Source: Nodosilinea sp. PGN35 | Lineage (GTDB): Bacteria; Cyanobacteriota; Cyanobacteriia; Phormidesmidales; Phormidesmidaceae | Direction: 5' to 3' | Assembly: GCF_029109325.1 (NCBI RefSeq) | Contig: NZ_JAQKQJ010000013.1 | Coordinates: 124,001-188,000 of the forward strand | Length of the DNA stretch: 64,000 nucleotides | In this document: positions 34,101 through 41,774 of the stretch, piece after piece | How the letters are laid out: every line of letters begins with the position of its first letter | Numbering within the stretch: position 1 is the stretch's first letter | Translations under genes and position numbers: made by a program | Notes under the pieces: generated by a model | Told to the model about the DNA's origin: nothing | Seen by the model: only the letters and a program-made list of their open reading frames with translations | Database searches by the model: none

Positions 34101-35678
34101 AGCTGACTCGTCGAGATCAAAAAAATTGTCCAGAGGAGTATGGGCCAATCTATCTGGGGCGGGGCTGGGCACGTCGCTGAGGAAATCATCCAGCGCATCA
34201 GCTGTGGCTTCCGTCTGGGTGGCCGACGCTGCTGCGGTTTCGGTGGTACCCAGGATGTCTAGCTCGGCAGTCCCCTGGGCAGGTTCTGGTGTAGCCTCCG
34301 CCAGCGGGACGGCATCGAGGTCGTACCCGAACAGGCTAGCCATGTCGTCAGTGGGCTGATTGGCCGTGAGGGTGGCGGGAGTGGTGGGCTCGTCGCTGGC
34401 AAATAAATCGGCAAACTCAGCGTTGACGCGATCGCCAGTGGCATCGTCGTCTGCATCCAAATCGTCTAACGAAACTTCCGGCAGATCGTCGTCTTCCCAA
34501 ATGTCGGCCAGTCCTTCAGAGACCCCCTCAAACAGGTCGGCCAGACTGTTGAGTTCGGCAGTGCCTACCTCTGGGCCAATGCTGCCGGTGGGGTGTTGGG
34601 AGACGGTGGGCTCGGCGGAGAGAGGGGTGTCCAACTCTCCAAAGACCGACTCTAGCCCCGTTTCCGTCACATTCTCAGGACTGCCTAAGGAGAGATCGTC
34701 GAGCCAGGTTTCGGAGGTGTTCAGATCGTCGTCGCCGACTTCGGCGGCGGCAAACAGATCGGCCAGGTCGGGCTCGCTAGAGTCGTCGTTGAGCGCTTCG
34801 GCCAGCAGGGCATCAAGGGTGGAGTCGTCGGTGCCAGGGGTGGTCTCGGCCTGCACCGGCAGCAGGTCTTGCAGGGTGGTCGAGGGGGCCACCTGGTGGA
34901 TGGCCCCCGACAGCACCTGATCTTGAGCCTGCTTGAGGTCTTTGATCACCACGGGGGCCAGGGTGCGGTAGGTCTGCTCTGGGTTAGCGATCGCCCGCTC
35001 AACCATCTGGGTCAGAGTACACCACTGGGCCAGCTCAAACTGTTCTCCGAGGCTGTGCAGCCGCTGACACAGCCGCTGGAGTTCCTGCCGAGAGGCGCTC
35101 TGATCGGGCTGCTTAAACGTGGTCAGCATATCGCGCAGCAGGGCCGGTACATCGCTGCGAAAGACAAGCTGTAGGGCGCTGGTTTCGGGGTGGACAGCGG
35201 CGGCGGCCGCCACCACCGGGCGAGACTCGGCAGCGGTTGGGGTCACCACCGGAGCCGCTGCAACTAGCGCATTGAGATGGGTCTCCGCCTGGACAAAAAT
35301 TGGCTCCAGGGGAGCCATGATCTCCTGGGCCTGGTCGTTGGTGAGGCCAAAGGGGCTCTGCAACTGCTCGAGCTGCTCTTGCAGCCCGTCAAAAATTTGC
35401 AGCAGCATGGTTTCTAGATCGCGATCGGGGCGCATGGGCGACTCTTTCATCACCTTAAAAAAGTCTTCCATGCGGTGACTGGTGCGCTGGATGCTGTTTA
35501 GCCCCAGCATGGCCGCCCCGCCCTTCACCGAGTGAGCCGCCCGAAACACCTCGTTCATCATCTCAGCGTCGTTGACCGTGGTCGCCAGGTTCAGCAAACC
35601 CTGCTCAATGGTGTTGAGATGATCCTTGGCCTCCTCGATGAAGTACCCCAAGATGCGTTTTTGATCTTCAGGCAGCAT
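31176..35678 (-). CDS. hmpE: HmpE/PilL, CheA-like hybrid histidine kinase
   Basis: A 1500-residue kinase of the pilus-motility chemosensory system. Order: Hpt domain with phospho-accepting H49 (FRAAHSVKGGAAMLGL); a degenerate second Hpt-like helical region (about 165-260); a very acidic, disordered linker (about 270-820); dimerisation and HATPase (NNAITHGIESPEERL, YIADNGGGINPAVV); a CheW-like domain; and a C-terminal receiver with D1417 in CDIEMPRMDG. It should receive signals from HmpD through HmpC and phosphorylate HmpA/HmpB. Last gene of the hmpA-B-C-D-E order, 61 bp after hmpD. Confidence 0.88.
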   Translation of the reverse strand: MLPEDQKRILGYFIEEAKDHLNTIEQGLLNLATTVNDAEMMNEVFRAAHSVKGGAAMLGLNSIQRTSHRMEDFFKVMKESPMRPDRDLETMLLQIFDGLQEQLEQLQSPFGLTNDQAQEIMAPLEPIFVQAETHLNALVAAAPVVTPTAAESRPVVAAAAAVHPETSALQLVFRSDVPALLRDMLTTFKQPDQSASRQELQRLCQRLHSLGEQFELAQWCTLTQMVERAIANPEQTYRTLAPVVIKDLKQAQDQVLSGAIHQVAPSTTLQDLLPVQAETTPGTDDSTLDALLAEALNDDSSEPDLADLFAAAEVGDDDLNTSETWLDDLSLGSPENVTETGLESVFGELDTPLSAEPTVSQHPTGSIGPEVGTAELNSLADLFEGVSEGLADIWEDDDLPEVSLDDLDADDDATGDRVNAEFADLFASDEPTTPATLTANQPTDDMASLFGYDLDAVPLAEATPEPAQGTAELDILGTTETAAASATQTEATADALDDFLSDVPSPAPDRLAHTPLDNFFDLDESAEAAANASLDDVNSFFDALAEDEFLDDDDAHTMPELHLELDPDGPSSGGTPSVDNGLFGSGSSVLTTDPRASGPEPTQAQPPDPADPDALLDDDPFGEFSLTNSSFDLAFAAPSDSTAAPEQIAPEADTGFEAPSNNGDRGETALETDAAWAEDVTDTDSFADLESLLDEPEPEANGAFGPDAGLTGLDDEFDLGDAVFDNFAGAAQNGHSQAAPPRQSDAGDDSDDSFDDLEALLGEAVPAPDAPISQPTGSDPRPLSGGTGAAGDRTFDSAFDSGDDEFGDLEKLLEEADQLGGSAPSVGARRAASMQAARRSPRRTANTADQTMRVSVGHLDTLSNLVGELVVNRNSLEQDQERLRQFLDNLLNQVSQLNDVGQRMRDLYERSLLESSLIANRQAFALGVSSSDRGGSSHATGATFDALEMDRFTGFHTLSQEMIELIVRVREASSDIEFTIDSTDQIARQFRQVTTQLQEGLNKARMVPFGQTADRLPRAVRDISLKCGKEAQLVVEGRDTLIDKMILERLYDPMTHLVNNAITHGIESPEERLATGKGREGTITVRAFYQGNQTVIYIADNGGGINPAVVKAKALKQGLITPAEAQTMTEIEVYDLLFLPGFSTRDQADDFSGRGVGMDVVRTALSDIRGSITIESEVGKGTSFTIRLPLTLSITKALSCVNNQARIAFPMDGVEDMFDVPKERIQTDDQGHTCILWRDTLLPFRPLSDLLRFNRSLGRGRVYGGPQDEDVVSIVVLRSASTFIALQVDQVIGEQEIVIKQLEGPVPKPIGIAGATVLGDGRVMPIADVLELIDLASGRLRRDASTSLWTQAVDDEPAEAVDHTDPTVLIVDDSITVRELLSMSFNKVGYRVEQARDGQEAWEKLRSGLPCDLVFCDIEMPRMDGLELLSRMQKDSALSQIPTAMLTSRGADRHRQMAVDLGAKGYFTKPYLEEMLLDAAKRMLEGENMIPRKIAEEPAS

Positions 35679-35740
35679 GTCAATTCCCCTCTGAATGCTT
35701 TTTTTACCGTATGCGGCTCGCTCCCGTGGATTAACTGCAC

Positions 35741-38377
35741 CTAGGCATCGGATTTATTCACTTTAAAGCGCTCCACAGAGGTCAGCAGGTCGCGGGCAAC
35801 CCCCACCAGATTTTGCAGCGAGCCCGACACCCGCTGGGCTTCCTGGGAGGTTTCCTGGGCCGTGAGTTCTACCGATTGCATCACCTGGGCGACGGCGCGG
35901 GAGGTCTCGGTCTGCTCTACGGTGTCGGCGGTAATCGATCGCACCAGTACGTCAATGCGGTTCGACACCTGAATAATGTCTTCCAGCGATCGCTTCGCCT
36001 GCTCCGCCAGGCGGGTGCCCTCAATCACCTGCTGAGTGCCCTCCTCCATGGCGGTCATCACCCCGCCCGTCTCGCTCTGAATTTGCAGCACGATCTGCTC
36101 AATCTCTTTAGACGCCTTGGCGGCCCGGTCGGCCAGCTGTCGCACCTCATCGGCCACAATGGCAAAGCCCCGGCCCGCCTCCCCAGCCCGCGCCGCCTCA
36201 ATACTGGCGTTGAGGGCCAGCAGGTTGGTGCGCGACGCAATCTGTGAGATCAACGCCACAATCTTAGAAATTTCCTGGGACGACTCCGCTAGGCGCTTCA
36301 CCTTGCGGGTGGTCTCCGCCACCGTTTCGCGAATCTCTAGAATCCCCGCCACCGTGCGCTCCACTGATTCGCCCCCCTTCAGGGCTGTAGACGACGCCGT
36401 GCGCGCCACTTCTTCTGCCTCACGGGCGCTCTCGGCCACCCGCTGAATCGAGTCGGTCATCACCTGCACTGAGTTCAGCGTCACCGCCAGCTCCTCGGCC
36501 TGGCGCAGGGCGTCTGCCGACAGACTGCGGGCAAAAATCTCGTTTTCGGTCGAGCCTTTGCTCACCTGGCGGGCCGCCACACTCACCTGCTCTACAATCT
36601 CCCGCAGGTTTTGAATGGTGAGGTTAAACGAGTCGGCTACGGCTCCCAGCACGTCGGCGGTCACCTCCGCCTGCACCGTCAGGTCGCCCCGGGCCGCCCC
36701 TTCCACATCGTCTAGCAGGCGAATCACCTGGCGCTGGAGGTCTTCCTTGGCCTGCTCCTGCTCCTGGGCTTTGCGCTGGGCCTCGCTGGTGGTGGTCAAA
36801 ATCACCCGCGACATCTTGTTGAAGCTGCTGGCCAAACGGCCAAACTCGTCTTCGGTAAACACCGTTGCCCGAGCCGACAGGTTGCCCGTAATTACCGTGT
36901 CAAACTGGTGCTGAAGGTCGCTGACGCTGCGGTTCACCTGACGGTGGGCCAGACGCCCTGCTCCCAGGGCCGAGCCAAACCCGGCGACCCCCCCAGCCAG
37001 AGCCATAACTGCATGCACCGCCTTGGGCATAGGCCTGCCCGGCTGTAGGGTTGACGCGGCAAAATTAATCACGCCTACCGCCAGGGCTGAGGCCACCCCG
37101 GCAGCAATGGCGACGATGAGCTCTTTGGTCGGCAGCGGAGCATTGTCTAAAAAGCCCAGCCAGTCTTGCTCCGTAGACACTGCTTCCACGTCGTGGCTAT
37201 CGGGTTGAGTAAACACCGGCAAGTTGTCCCCAGCGCCGGCAATGCTAAAAATATCGTCGTCGCTGATCACCGCCTGGTCATTGATATCGCTGAGGTCAAA
37301 GGCTGAGGTACCGCCCGTATAGCCGCTGTTGTCGTCGGTTGAGGTGAGGCCTGAGGTGCCCACCGAGGGCGTGGTAAACCCAGCGGAGCTGTCTGACAGC
37401 TCAAAGTCGGGCAGGTTGCCCAGGTCGTCAAAGTCGCTAAATTCGTCGAGAAAGTCAACGTTACTGCTGGGCTGAGCGCTGTCTTCTAGATCGGGCATAT
37501 ACCCATTTTCACTGTAGGCGTTGTAGTCAATATCGGTGGCGTCGCCAGCGGTGTCGATGTCGTCAGCTAGCAGGTCTGGTTCGGGAGCAAACACCGTCAT
37601 ATCGTCGCCGCCATCGTCGGCGGGGGGCCAACCCTGATCAAACCCGTGGGCGGCTAGATCCATGTCGCTGTAGAGATCTCCCTCCGGGGCTTCGGCGCTG
37701 CTGAAGGGGTCGTCGGCGTTGCCCACCTCAAGGGAGTCAAAGGCGGCATCGTCATCGTCAAAGGTGATGTCGTCCAGGCCCTCCTGGCCTTCAGACCAGC
37801 CGCTGGCCGAGTCGATGGCAAAACCCGAGCCCGCCCGCTTGCCAGAGCTGTCCGCAAAGGGATCCTCGGTGGCGAAGGGATCGGTGGCAAAGGGATCGCT
37901 AAACCCACCGTTGGCGATGGAGCCCGGCAGGTCGTCCTCAAGGCTAAAGTCCCCCAGATCGAGATGGCTGTCCGGCAGCTCTGCGGTACCGGCAGTGCCC
38001 ACGCTACTCTCTATACCCATGGCCATCGAAGCGCCAGCATCGAAGAACGTATCTCCGGCATCGGTTTCGTAGTCGATGGCCGTGCCAGAGGAGGCTTCTG
38101 AGGCAAACTGATTGGCATAGTCAAGGCCGTTGCTGGCGTAGTCAACGTACTCTGGCTCGGAGGTGAGATCGAGCACGGCGCTGTACTGGGCCGCGGCTAC
38201 GTCGTACCGCTGCAAGCCATAGCAGTAGATGTGGCCCCGCAGCAGCAGCACGCTGGGGTCTTCGGGGTAATCGCCAGCCAGCTGATCGATGACGGCAGCG
38301 GCCTCCGAGTAGTTGCCCTGTACGTAGGCTCGTTCTGCTTTTTGATAGGCTTGAGAGTAATCGATGCCTGAAGCCAT
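35741..38377 (-). CDS. hmpD: HmpD/PilJ, TPR-containing methyl-accepting chemotaxis protein
   Basis: An 878-residue chemoreceptor. The N-terminus is TPR-like (YQKAERAYVQGNYSEAAAVIDQL), then a long acidic disordered stretch, two close membrane helices (LIVAIAAGVASALAVGVINFAA; ALAGGVAGFGSALGAG), a HAMP region, and the MCP signalling domain with the hairpin tip EAARAGEAGRGFAIVADEVRQLADR. Hardly any periplasmic loop lies between the helices, so sensing is likely cytoplasmic or through partners. The ATG at 38377 follows AGGAGAAG; the longer reading frame to 38599 overlaps hmpC and is rejected. Confidence 0.88.
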   Translation of the reverse strand: MASGIDYSQAYQKAERAYVQGNYSEAAAVIDQLAGDYPEDPSVLLLRGHIYCYGLQRYDVAAAQYSAVLDLTSEPEYVDYASNGLDYANQFASEASSGTAIDYETDAGDTFFDAGASMAMGIESSVGTAGTAELPDSHLDLGDFSLEDDLPGSIANGGFSDPFATDPFATEDPFADSSGKRAGSGFAIDSASGWSEGQEGLDDITFDDDDAAFDSLEVGNADDPFSSAEAPEGDLYSDMDLAAHGFDQGWPPADDGGDDMTVFAPEPDLLADDIDTAGDATDIDYNAYSENGYMPDLEDSAQPSSNVDFLDEFSDFDDLGNLPDFELSDSSAGFTTPSVGTSGLTSTDDNSGYTGGTSAFDLSDINDQAVISDDDIFSIAGAGDNLPVFTQPDSHDVEAVSTEQDWLGFLDNAPLPTKELIVAIAAGVASALAVGVINFAASTLQPGRPMPKAVHAVMALAGGVAGFGSALGAGRLAHRQVNRSVSDLQHQFDTVITGNLSARATVFTEDEFGRLASSFNKMSRVILTTTSEAQRKAQEQEQAKEDLQRQVIRLLDDVEGAARGDLTVQAEVTADVLGAVADSFNLTIQNLREIVEQVSVAARQVSKGSTENEIFARSLSADALRQAEELAVTLNSVQVMTDSIQRVAESAREAEEVARTASSTALKGGESVERTVAGILEIRETVAETTRKVKRLAESSQEISKIVALISQIASRTNLLALNASIEAARAGEAGRGFAIVADEVRQLADRAAKASKEIEQIVLQIQSETGGVMTAMEEGTQQVIEGTRLAEQAKRSLEDIIQVSNRIDVLVRSITADTVEQTETSRAVAQVMQSVELTAQETSQEAQRVSGSLQNLVGVARDLLTSVERFKVNKSDA

Positions 38378-38429
38378 GGTCTTCTCCTGCCGGTGCAATT
38401 GTCCTAAGGGGTAAGGATGGGGGCTAGGC

Positions 38430-38960
38430 CTAGGTGGCCCAGCGGGCTGAACGAATAACAGCAACGTGGTCGAGCAGCCTGAGGGTCTTATTTTCCTCAG
38501 CGTCAATGACCCATTCACCGCGCAAAAAAGGAGCCATTGTGTCTGGGCTATTGTCTGACACCCGAGTTTTGTCGGGGTTGAGCCAGCGGGTGCCGACAAT
38601 GCGGTTGACGGCCAAGCCTAGCATAGTTCCCTGATCTTCAATCGCGATGACCGAGATCTCGGGGCGATCGGTGTTGAGCACCGATGAGTAGCCGAGGAAT
38701 TGACCTAGATCGGCGACCCATACCACCCTGCCCTGCTCGTTTAGAGTGCCCAGCAGCAGGTGTGACACGTTAGGAATGGGGGTAATGCGATCGGGGGGTT
38801 GCTCAATAATGCGGCGAATGCCGGTGGCAGGCAGCGCAAATTCGTCTTCGGCGGTCACAAAGAAGCGCAAAAATAGCTCGCCATCGGGAGTTTCCAGCTC
38901 CTGTAGCTCTGGATCTTGGTCTTGCCCGGTTTGGGTGAGAAAGTCAGGATTGCCTACCAT
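38430..38960 (-). CDS. hmpC: HmpC/PilI, CheW-like adaptor
   Basis: A 176-residue CheW-domain protein (EFALPATGIRRIIEQPPDRITPIPNVSHLLLGTLNEQGRVVWVADLGQFL). CheW proteins bridge chemoreceptor tips to the CheA kinase. It lies between hmpB and hmpD on the same strand with short gaps (41 and 52 bp), in the canonical cyanobacterial order. Confidence 0.9.
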   Translation of the reverse strand: MVGNPDFLTQTGQDQDPELQELETPDGELFLRFFVTAEDEFALPATGIRRIIEQPPDRITPIPNVSHLLLGTLNEQGRVVWVADLGQFLGYSSVLNTDRPEISVIAIEDQGTMLGLAVNRIVGTRWLNPDKTRVSDNSPDTMAPFLRGEWVIDAEENKTLRLLDHVAVIRSARWAT

Positions 38961-39001
38961 AGCCAGTTGTTACCATTACCCTCTGTTAGTCATCCGCTGC
39001 G

Positions 39002-39367
39002 CTAGCCCCTGAGCAACTGCTTAACTGTGCCAACCAACTCAGTGGGCTGAAATGGCTTGGCGATGTAAGCGTCTGCTCCCTGTTTCATGCCCCAGTAGCG
39101 ATCGAATTCTTCGCCCTTGGAGGAGCACATGACCACCGGCACGTTTTGGGTGGAGGGATCGGCTTTGATGCGGCGACATAGCTCGTAACCGTTCATGCGG
39201 GGCATGACAATATCGAGCACAACCATATCGGGGCGCTGGCTCTGAATTTGCTCAAGGGCCTCCATGCCATCGCTGGCGACGGTAACGCTGAGGCCAATAC
39301 CCCGGAGTAGCTCAGTAATCATCTCCCGTTGAGGAACACTATCTTCTACCACCAGAACTGTACTCAT
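39002..39367 (-). CDS. hmpB: HmpB/PilH, CheY-like response regulator
   Basis: A 121-residue stand-alone receiver domain: acidic pocket VVEDS near residue 8, phospho-acceptor D52 in VVLDIVMPRMNG, and switch lysine K104 in YIAKPFQP. It is expected to be a phosphorylation target or sink of HmpE. Placed 282 bp after hmpA and directly before hmpC. Confidence 0.9.
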   Translation of the reverse strand: MSTVLVVEDSVPQREMITELLRGIGLSVTVASDGMEALEQIQSQRPDMVVLDIVMPRMNGYELCRRIKADPSTQNVPVVMCSSKGEEFDRYWGMKQGADAYIAKPFQPTELVGTVKQLLRG

Positions 39368-39649
39368 AGGTTGAATTTAAAGGGCCTGTTTGATGGCCAG
39401 AGATAACCGGCAGTCGATGTTGTGCAGCTGTGCCCGTGCAGCTATATTTCGGAACTGTCGCCTGAAAGGCTTAGGACAAAGACCGACCGCGTCAAAAGCG
39501 GCCCCCTTAGGGCCTCCAAACCTGTGACTCTAACGTACCCTCAAACGCAGGTGATGCTGCCGGTTTAGATAAATTAATCAATCCGGTTGTTTAGATTATG
39601 GCGAATCCTATCGAAATTGATGCAAAAACCCGGGCCAGGCTAAGGAATG
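39368..39649. other. hmpA-hmpB intergenic region
   Basis: 282 bp within the hmp gene run, larger than the other gaps (41-61 bp). An internal promoter for hmpB-E is plausible. AT-rich stretches occur near 39570-39600. Nothing else is recognised. Confidence 0.4.
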
Positions 39650-40921
39650 TTACCGAGATAGGGGAGCTTGGCTAAGGTCGATGTCAAATTCGTCTTCAAT
39701 GGCTTCGGCTAGCAGAATGTCGGGGCGGGGCCGGTTGAGGTCGCCAGGGCCGACATACTTTTCGACGAGGGCCAGCAGTTCTCCAGCGCCAAAGGGTTTG
39801 GTGAGGTAGTCGGTAGCCCCTACCATGCGGGCTTTGACCCGATCTAAAAAGCCGTCTTTGCCGGTGAGCATGACAATAGGGGTTTGGCGAAAGGCGCTGG
39901 AGTGCCTGAGCATGGCGCACAGTTCGTAGCCGTCTAGCTCGGGCATGGTGATGTCGCAGAGAATTAGATTGGGCTGCAGCTGAAATAGCAGCCCGAGGGC
40001 TTTGAGGGGGTTACCAAGGGAGGTGGCTTCGTAGCCCTGGCCATCGAGAATGCGCTCTACGGCCTGGCGCACGGTGGTGCTGTCGTCAACGCAGACGATG
40101 CGGGGTAGGCGGTCGGGGCCAGGTCGCTGGGGATTGGGAGGAGGACTGGTCGCGGTGGGGCCATAGACTAGGCTGATCTGCCCCTGCTGGAGAGCGGGGA
40201 CCAGGCTGCGGGCGACGCTGAGCAGATCGCGGCTGAGGTAGCGGGCAATGCGGCGAATGGAGGTTTTGCCGTCCATCCAGGTGACCATGCGCTGGTAGAC
40301 CTGATCGGACACGCTGGCTCGAAAGGCCTCAGGGGCTAGCAGTACCGGGCATTGGTCGGGCGATTGCAGGTGGGGGTGAAGCTGATGCCAGGTTTGGATT
40401 TGCTGGGTTATGCCCGCCACCAGGTCGCTGATGGTGTGGGTCATTAGCTGGGGACTGAGGGCTGAGCTGAGCTGAAACACAAAGGCTCCGTGGTGGAGGC
40501 TGAGCAGATCAAAGAGGGTCTCATGCACCATATGGCTGAGGATGGCGCGGCCCTGGTCGGGGGTAATTAAATGTTGCTCGAGTAAGGCCCAAAGGGTGCC
40601 GTACTCAAGGGAGTTAAAAGCAGCGATCGCAGCGGTGGTACTTGGGTCGGGCAAAGACTGGTCGATGCCGTAGCGGTGGAGATGGTCGCGCAGGCGATCG
40701 AGCTTGTTGTCGGTGGTGCCCGCATAGACCAGTTGTCCATTGGCTAAAAACACCAGCCACGATCGCGAATCGTCTGCGGCCAGGGCCCCATCGAAGGACT
40801 GGCTGGGGGGCTGGTTGCCGTTGCTGCCATAGCTTTCTAGGTACAGTTCGCCAGTGCGCTGCCCCAACTCAATGAGTTGCAGAATGCTGCGAATATCAAT
40901 TTCTGACAGATAACCCTGCAT
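39650..40921 (-). CDS. hmpA: HmpA/PilG, PatA-family response regulator
   Basis: A 423-residue PatA-like protein. The N-terminal domain (MQGYLSEIDIRSILQLIELGQRTGELYL, DUF4388 type) is followed by helical segments and a C-terminal receiver with acceptor D323 in LILCDITMPELDG and lysine in YLTKPFGAGEL. HmpA-type proteins act in pilus positioning and phototactic motility. I use the ATG at 40921, where the family N-terminus begins, rather than the longer frame to 40948. First gene of the minus-strand hmp operon; divergent from hmpF. Confidence 0.88.
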   Translation of the reverse strand: MQGYLSEIDIRSILQLIELGQRTGELYLESYGSNGNQPPSQSFDGALAADDSRSWLVFLANGQLVYAGTTDNKLDRLRDHLHRYGIDQSLPDPSTTAAIAAFNSLEYGTLWALLEQHLITPDQGRAILSHMVHETLFDLLSLHHGAFVFQLSSALSPQLMTHTISDLVAGITQQIQTWHQLHPHLQSPDQCPVLLAPEAFRASVSDQVYQRMVTWMDGKTSIRRIARYLSRDLLSVARSLVPALQQGQISLVYGPTATSPPPNPQRPGPDRLPRIVCVDDSTTVRQAVERILDGQGYEATSLGNPLKALGLLFQLQPNLILCDITMPELDGYELCAMLRHSSAFRQTPIVMLTGKDGFLDRVKARMVGATDYLTKPFGAGELLALVEKYVGPGDLNRPRPDILLAEAIEDEFDIDLSQAPLSR

Positions 40922-41774
40922 GAGGCAACCCAAGGATGGGAACGGCACTTGATTAGCCAGGCCAGGAAGGGGCGGGGGCTAAACTCCAGCATGCCCTGAC
41001 TAGAAACCCAATCGTACCCTTTGGCTTCCCCGACATAACGCTGACCCCGCCGGTATCTCACCGGAGTTGAGCGATCGCTGCTGGGCTGAGGTGTTTGGCT
41101 AGGGTGCAGCGAACCCTAGCGCCGATTGGGGTTGGAAGCTGCGGCCCTGGGGCTGCTCCCAGTATAGATTGCTTGCCAGGGGATTTTCTGCCCATTAACT
41201 ATTGGGCTGGTGCTGCTCGATAGAAAATTTTTTGGGAACTCTAGGGCTATGGCTTTGGGGCTGTAACTCTGGGTTAGAGCCTGGGGGGGCGCGATCGCCC
41301 ATGCAGGGCTACGGTTCTACTCCGCCAAAATTCGCTAAAATTCCCTTTAGCTTTGGCGTTAGCGTTAACTCCCCAAGGGGGCGAGCGGTTTTGGAGCGGC
41401 AGCCGCGCCTCAACTTACCCCCGACTCAAGAGGTTTGCGGTAGGGTTTATGGATAAACCAAGTTACAGCTAGGATAGGCAATAGCTTAGGCTGTAGATCT
41501 AGGGCTGTTGAGAGGCTCGAGTTCTGGGCTGGCCTGGAGCTAGGCCGTTAGTGTATCAGGACACATCCACGCAGTCCCCAAATCGTTTACGTAAACAACA
41601 CAGGTTCTAAAGGCACAGGCTCCAAAACCACGGTTCCAAAACCCCGCAGACCACAGGCCAACAGGCTACAGGTTCCCCACCTCGGTCTGAGTCATCGCTC
41701 TTAAATTCTTTTCATCATTGCGCCAGATTTAATTCCCCAACGTTTAACGTTACTAAGCCACGAGGACCACCAGC
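40922..41774. other. Divergent hmpA / hmpF regulatory region
   Basis: 853 bp between divergent motility genes. It holds an inverted repeat GCTAGGGT/ACCCTAGC (41098-41120), a 12-bp palindrome GTTTACGTAAAC (41585-41596), and a run of imperfect 14-15 bp repeats starting at 41599. Two promoters must lie here. ORFs inside look spurious. GAGG about ten bases before the GTG at 41775 can serve hmpF. Confidence 0.5.
41585..41642. repeat. Palindrome plus imperfect tandem repeats upstream of hmpF
   Basis: GTTTACGTAAAC (41585-41596) is followed by CACAGGTTCTAAAGG, CACAGGCTCCAAAAC and CACGGTTCCAAAAC, contiguous units of 15, 15 and 14 bp. More ACAGG words continue to about 41680. Position is 130-190 bp before hmpF. 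Confidence 0.55.

Noticed and set aside
35741..38599. Longer start for hmpD at 38599
   Set aside because: It would overlap hmpC fully in its 5' part and adds residues unlike the family; the ATG at 38377 has a good AGGAGAAG site.
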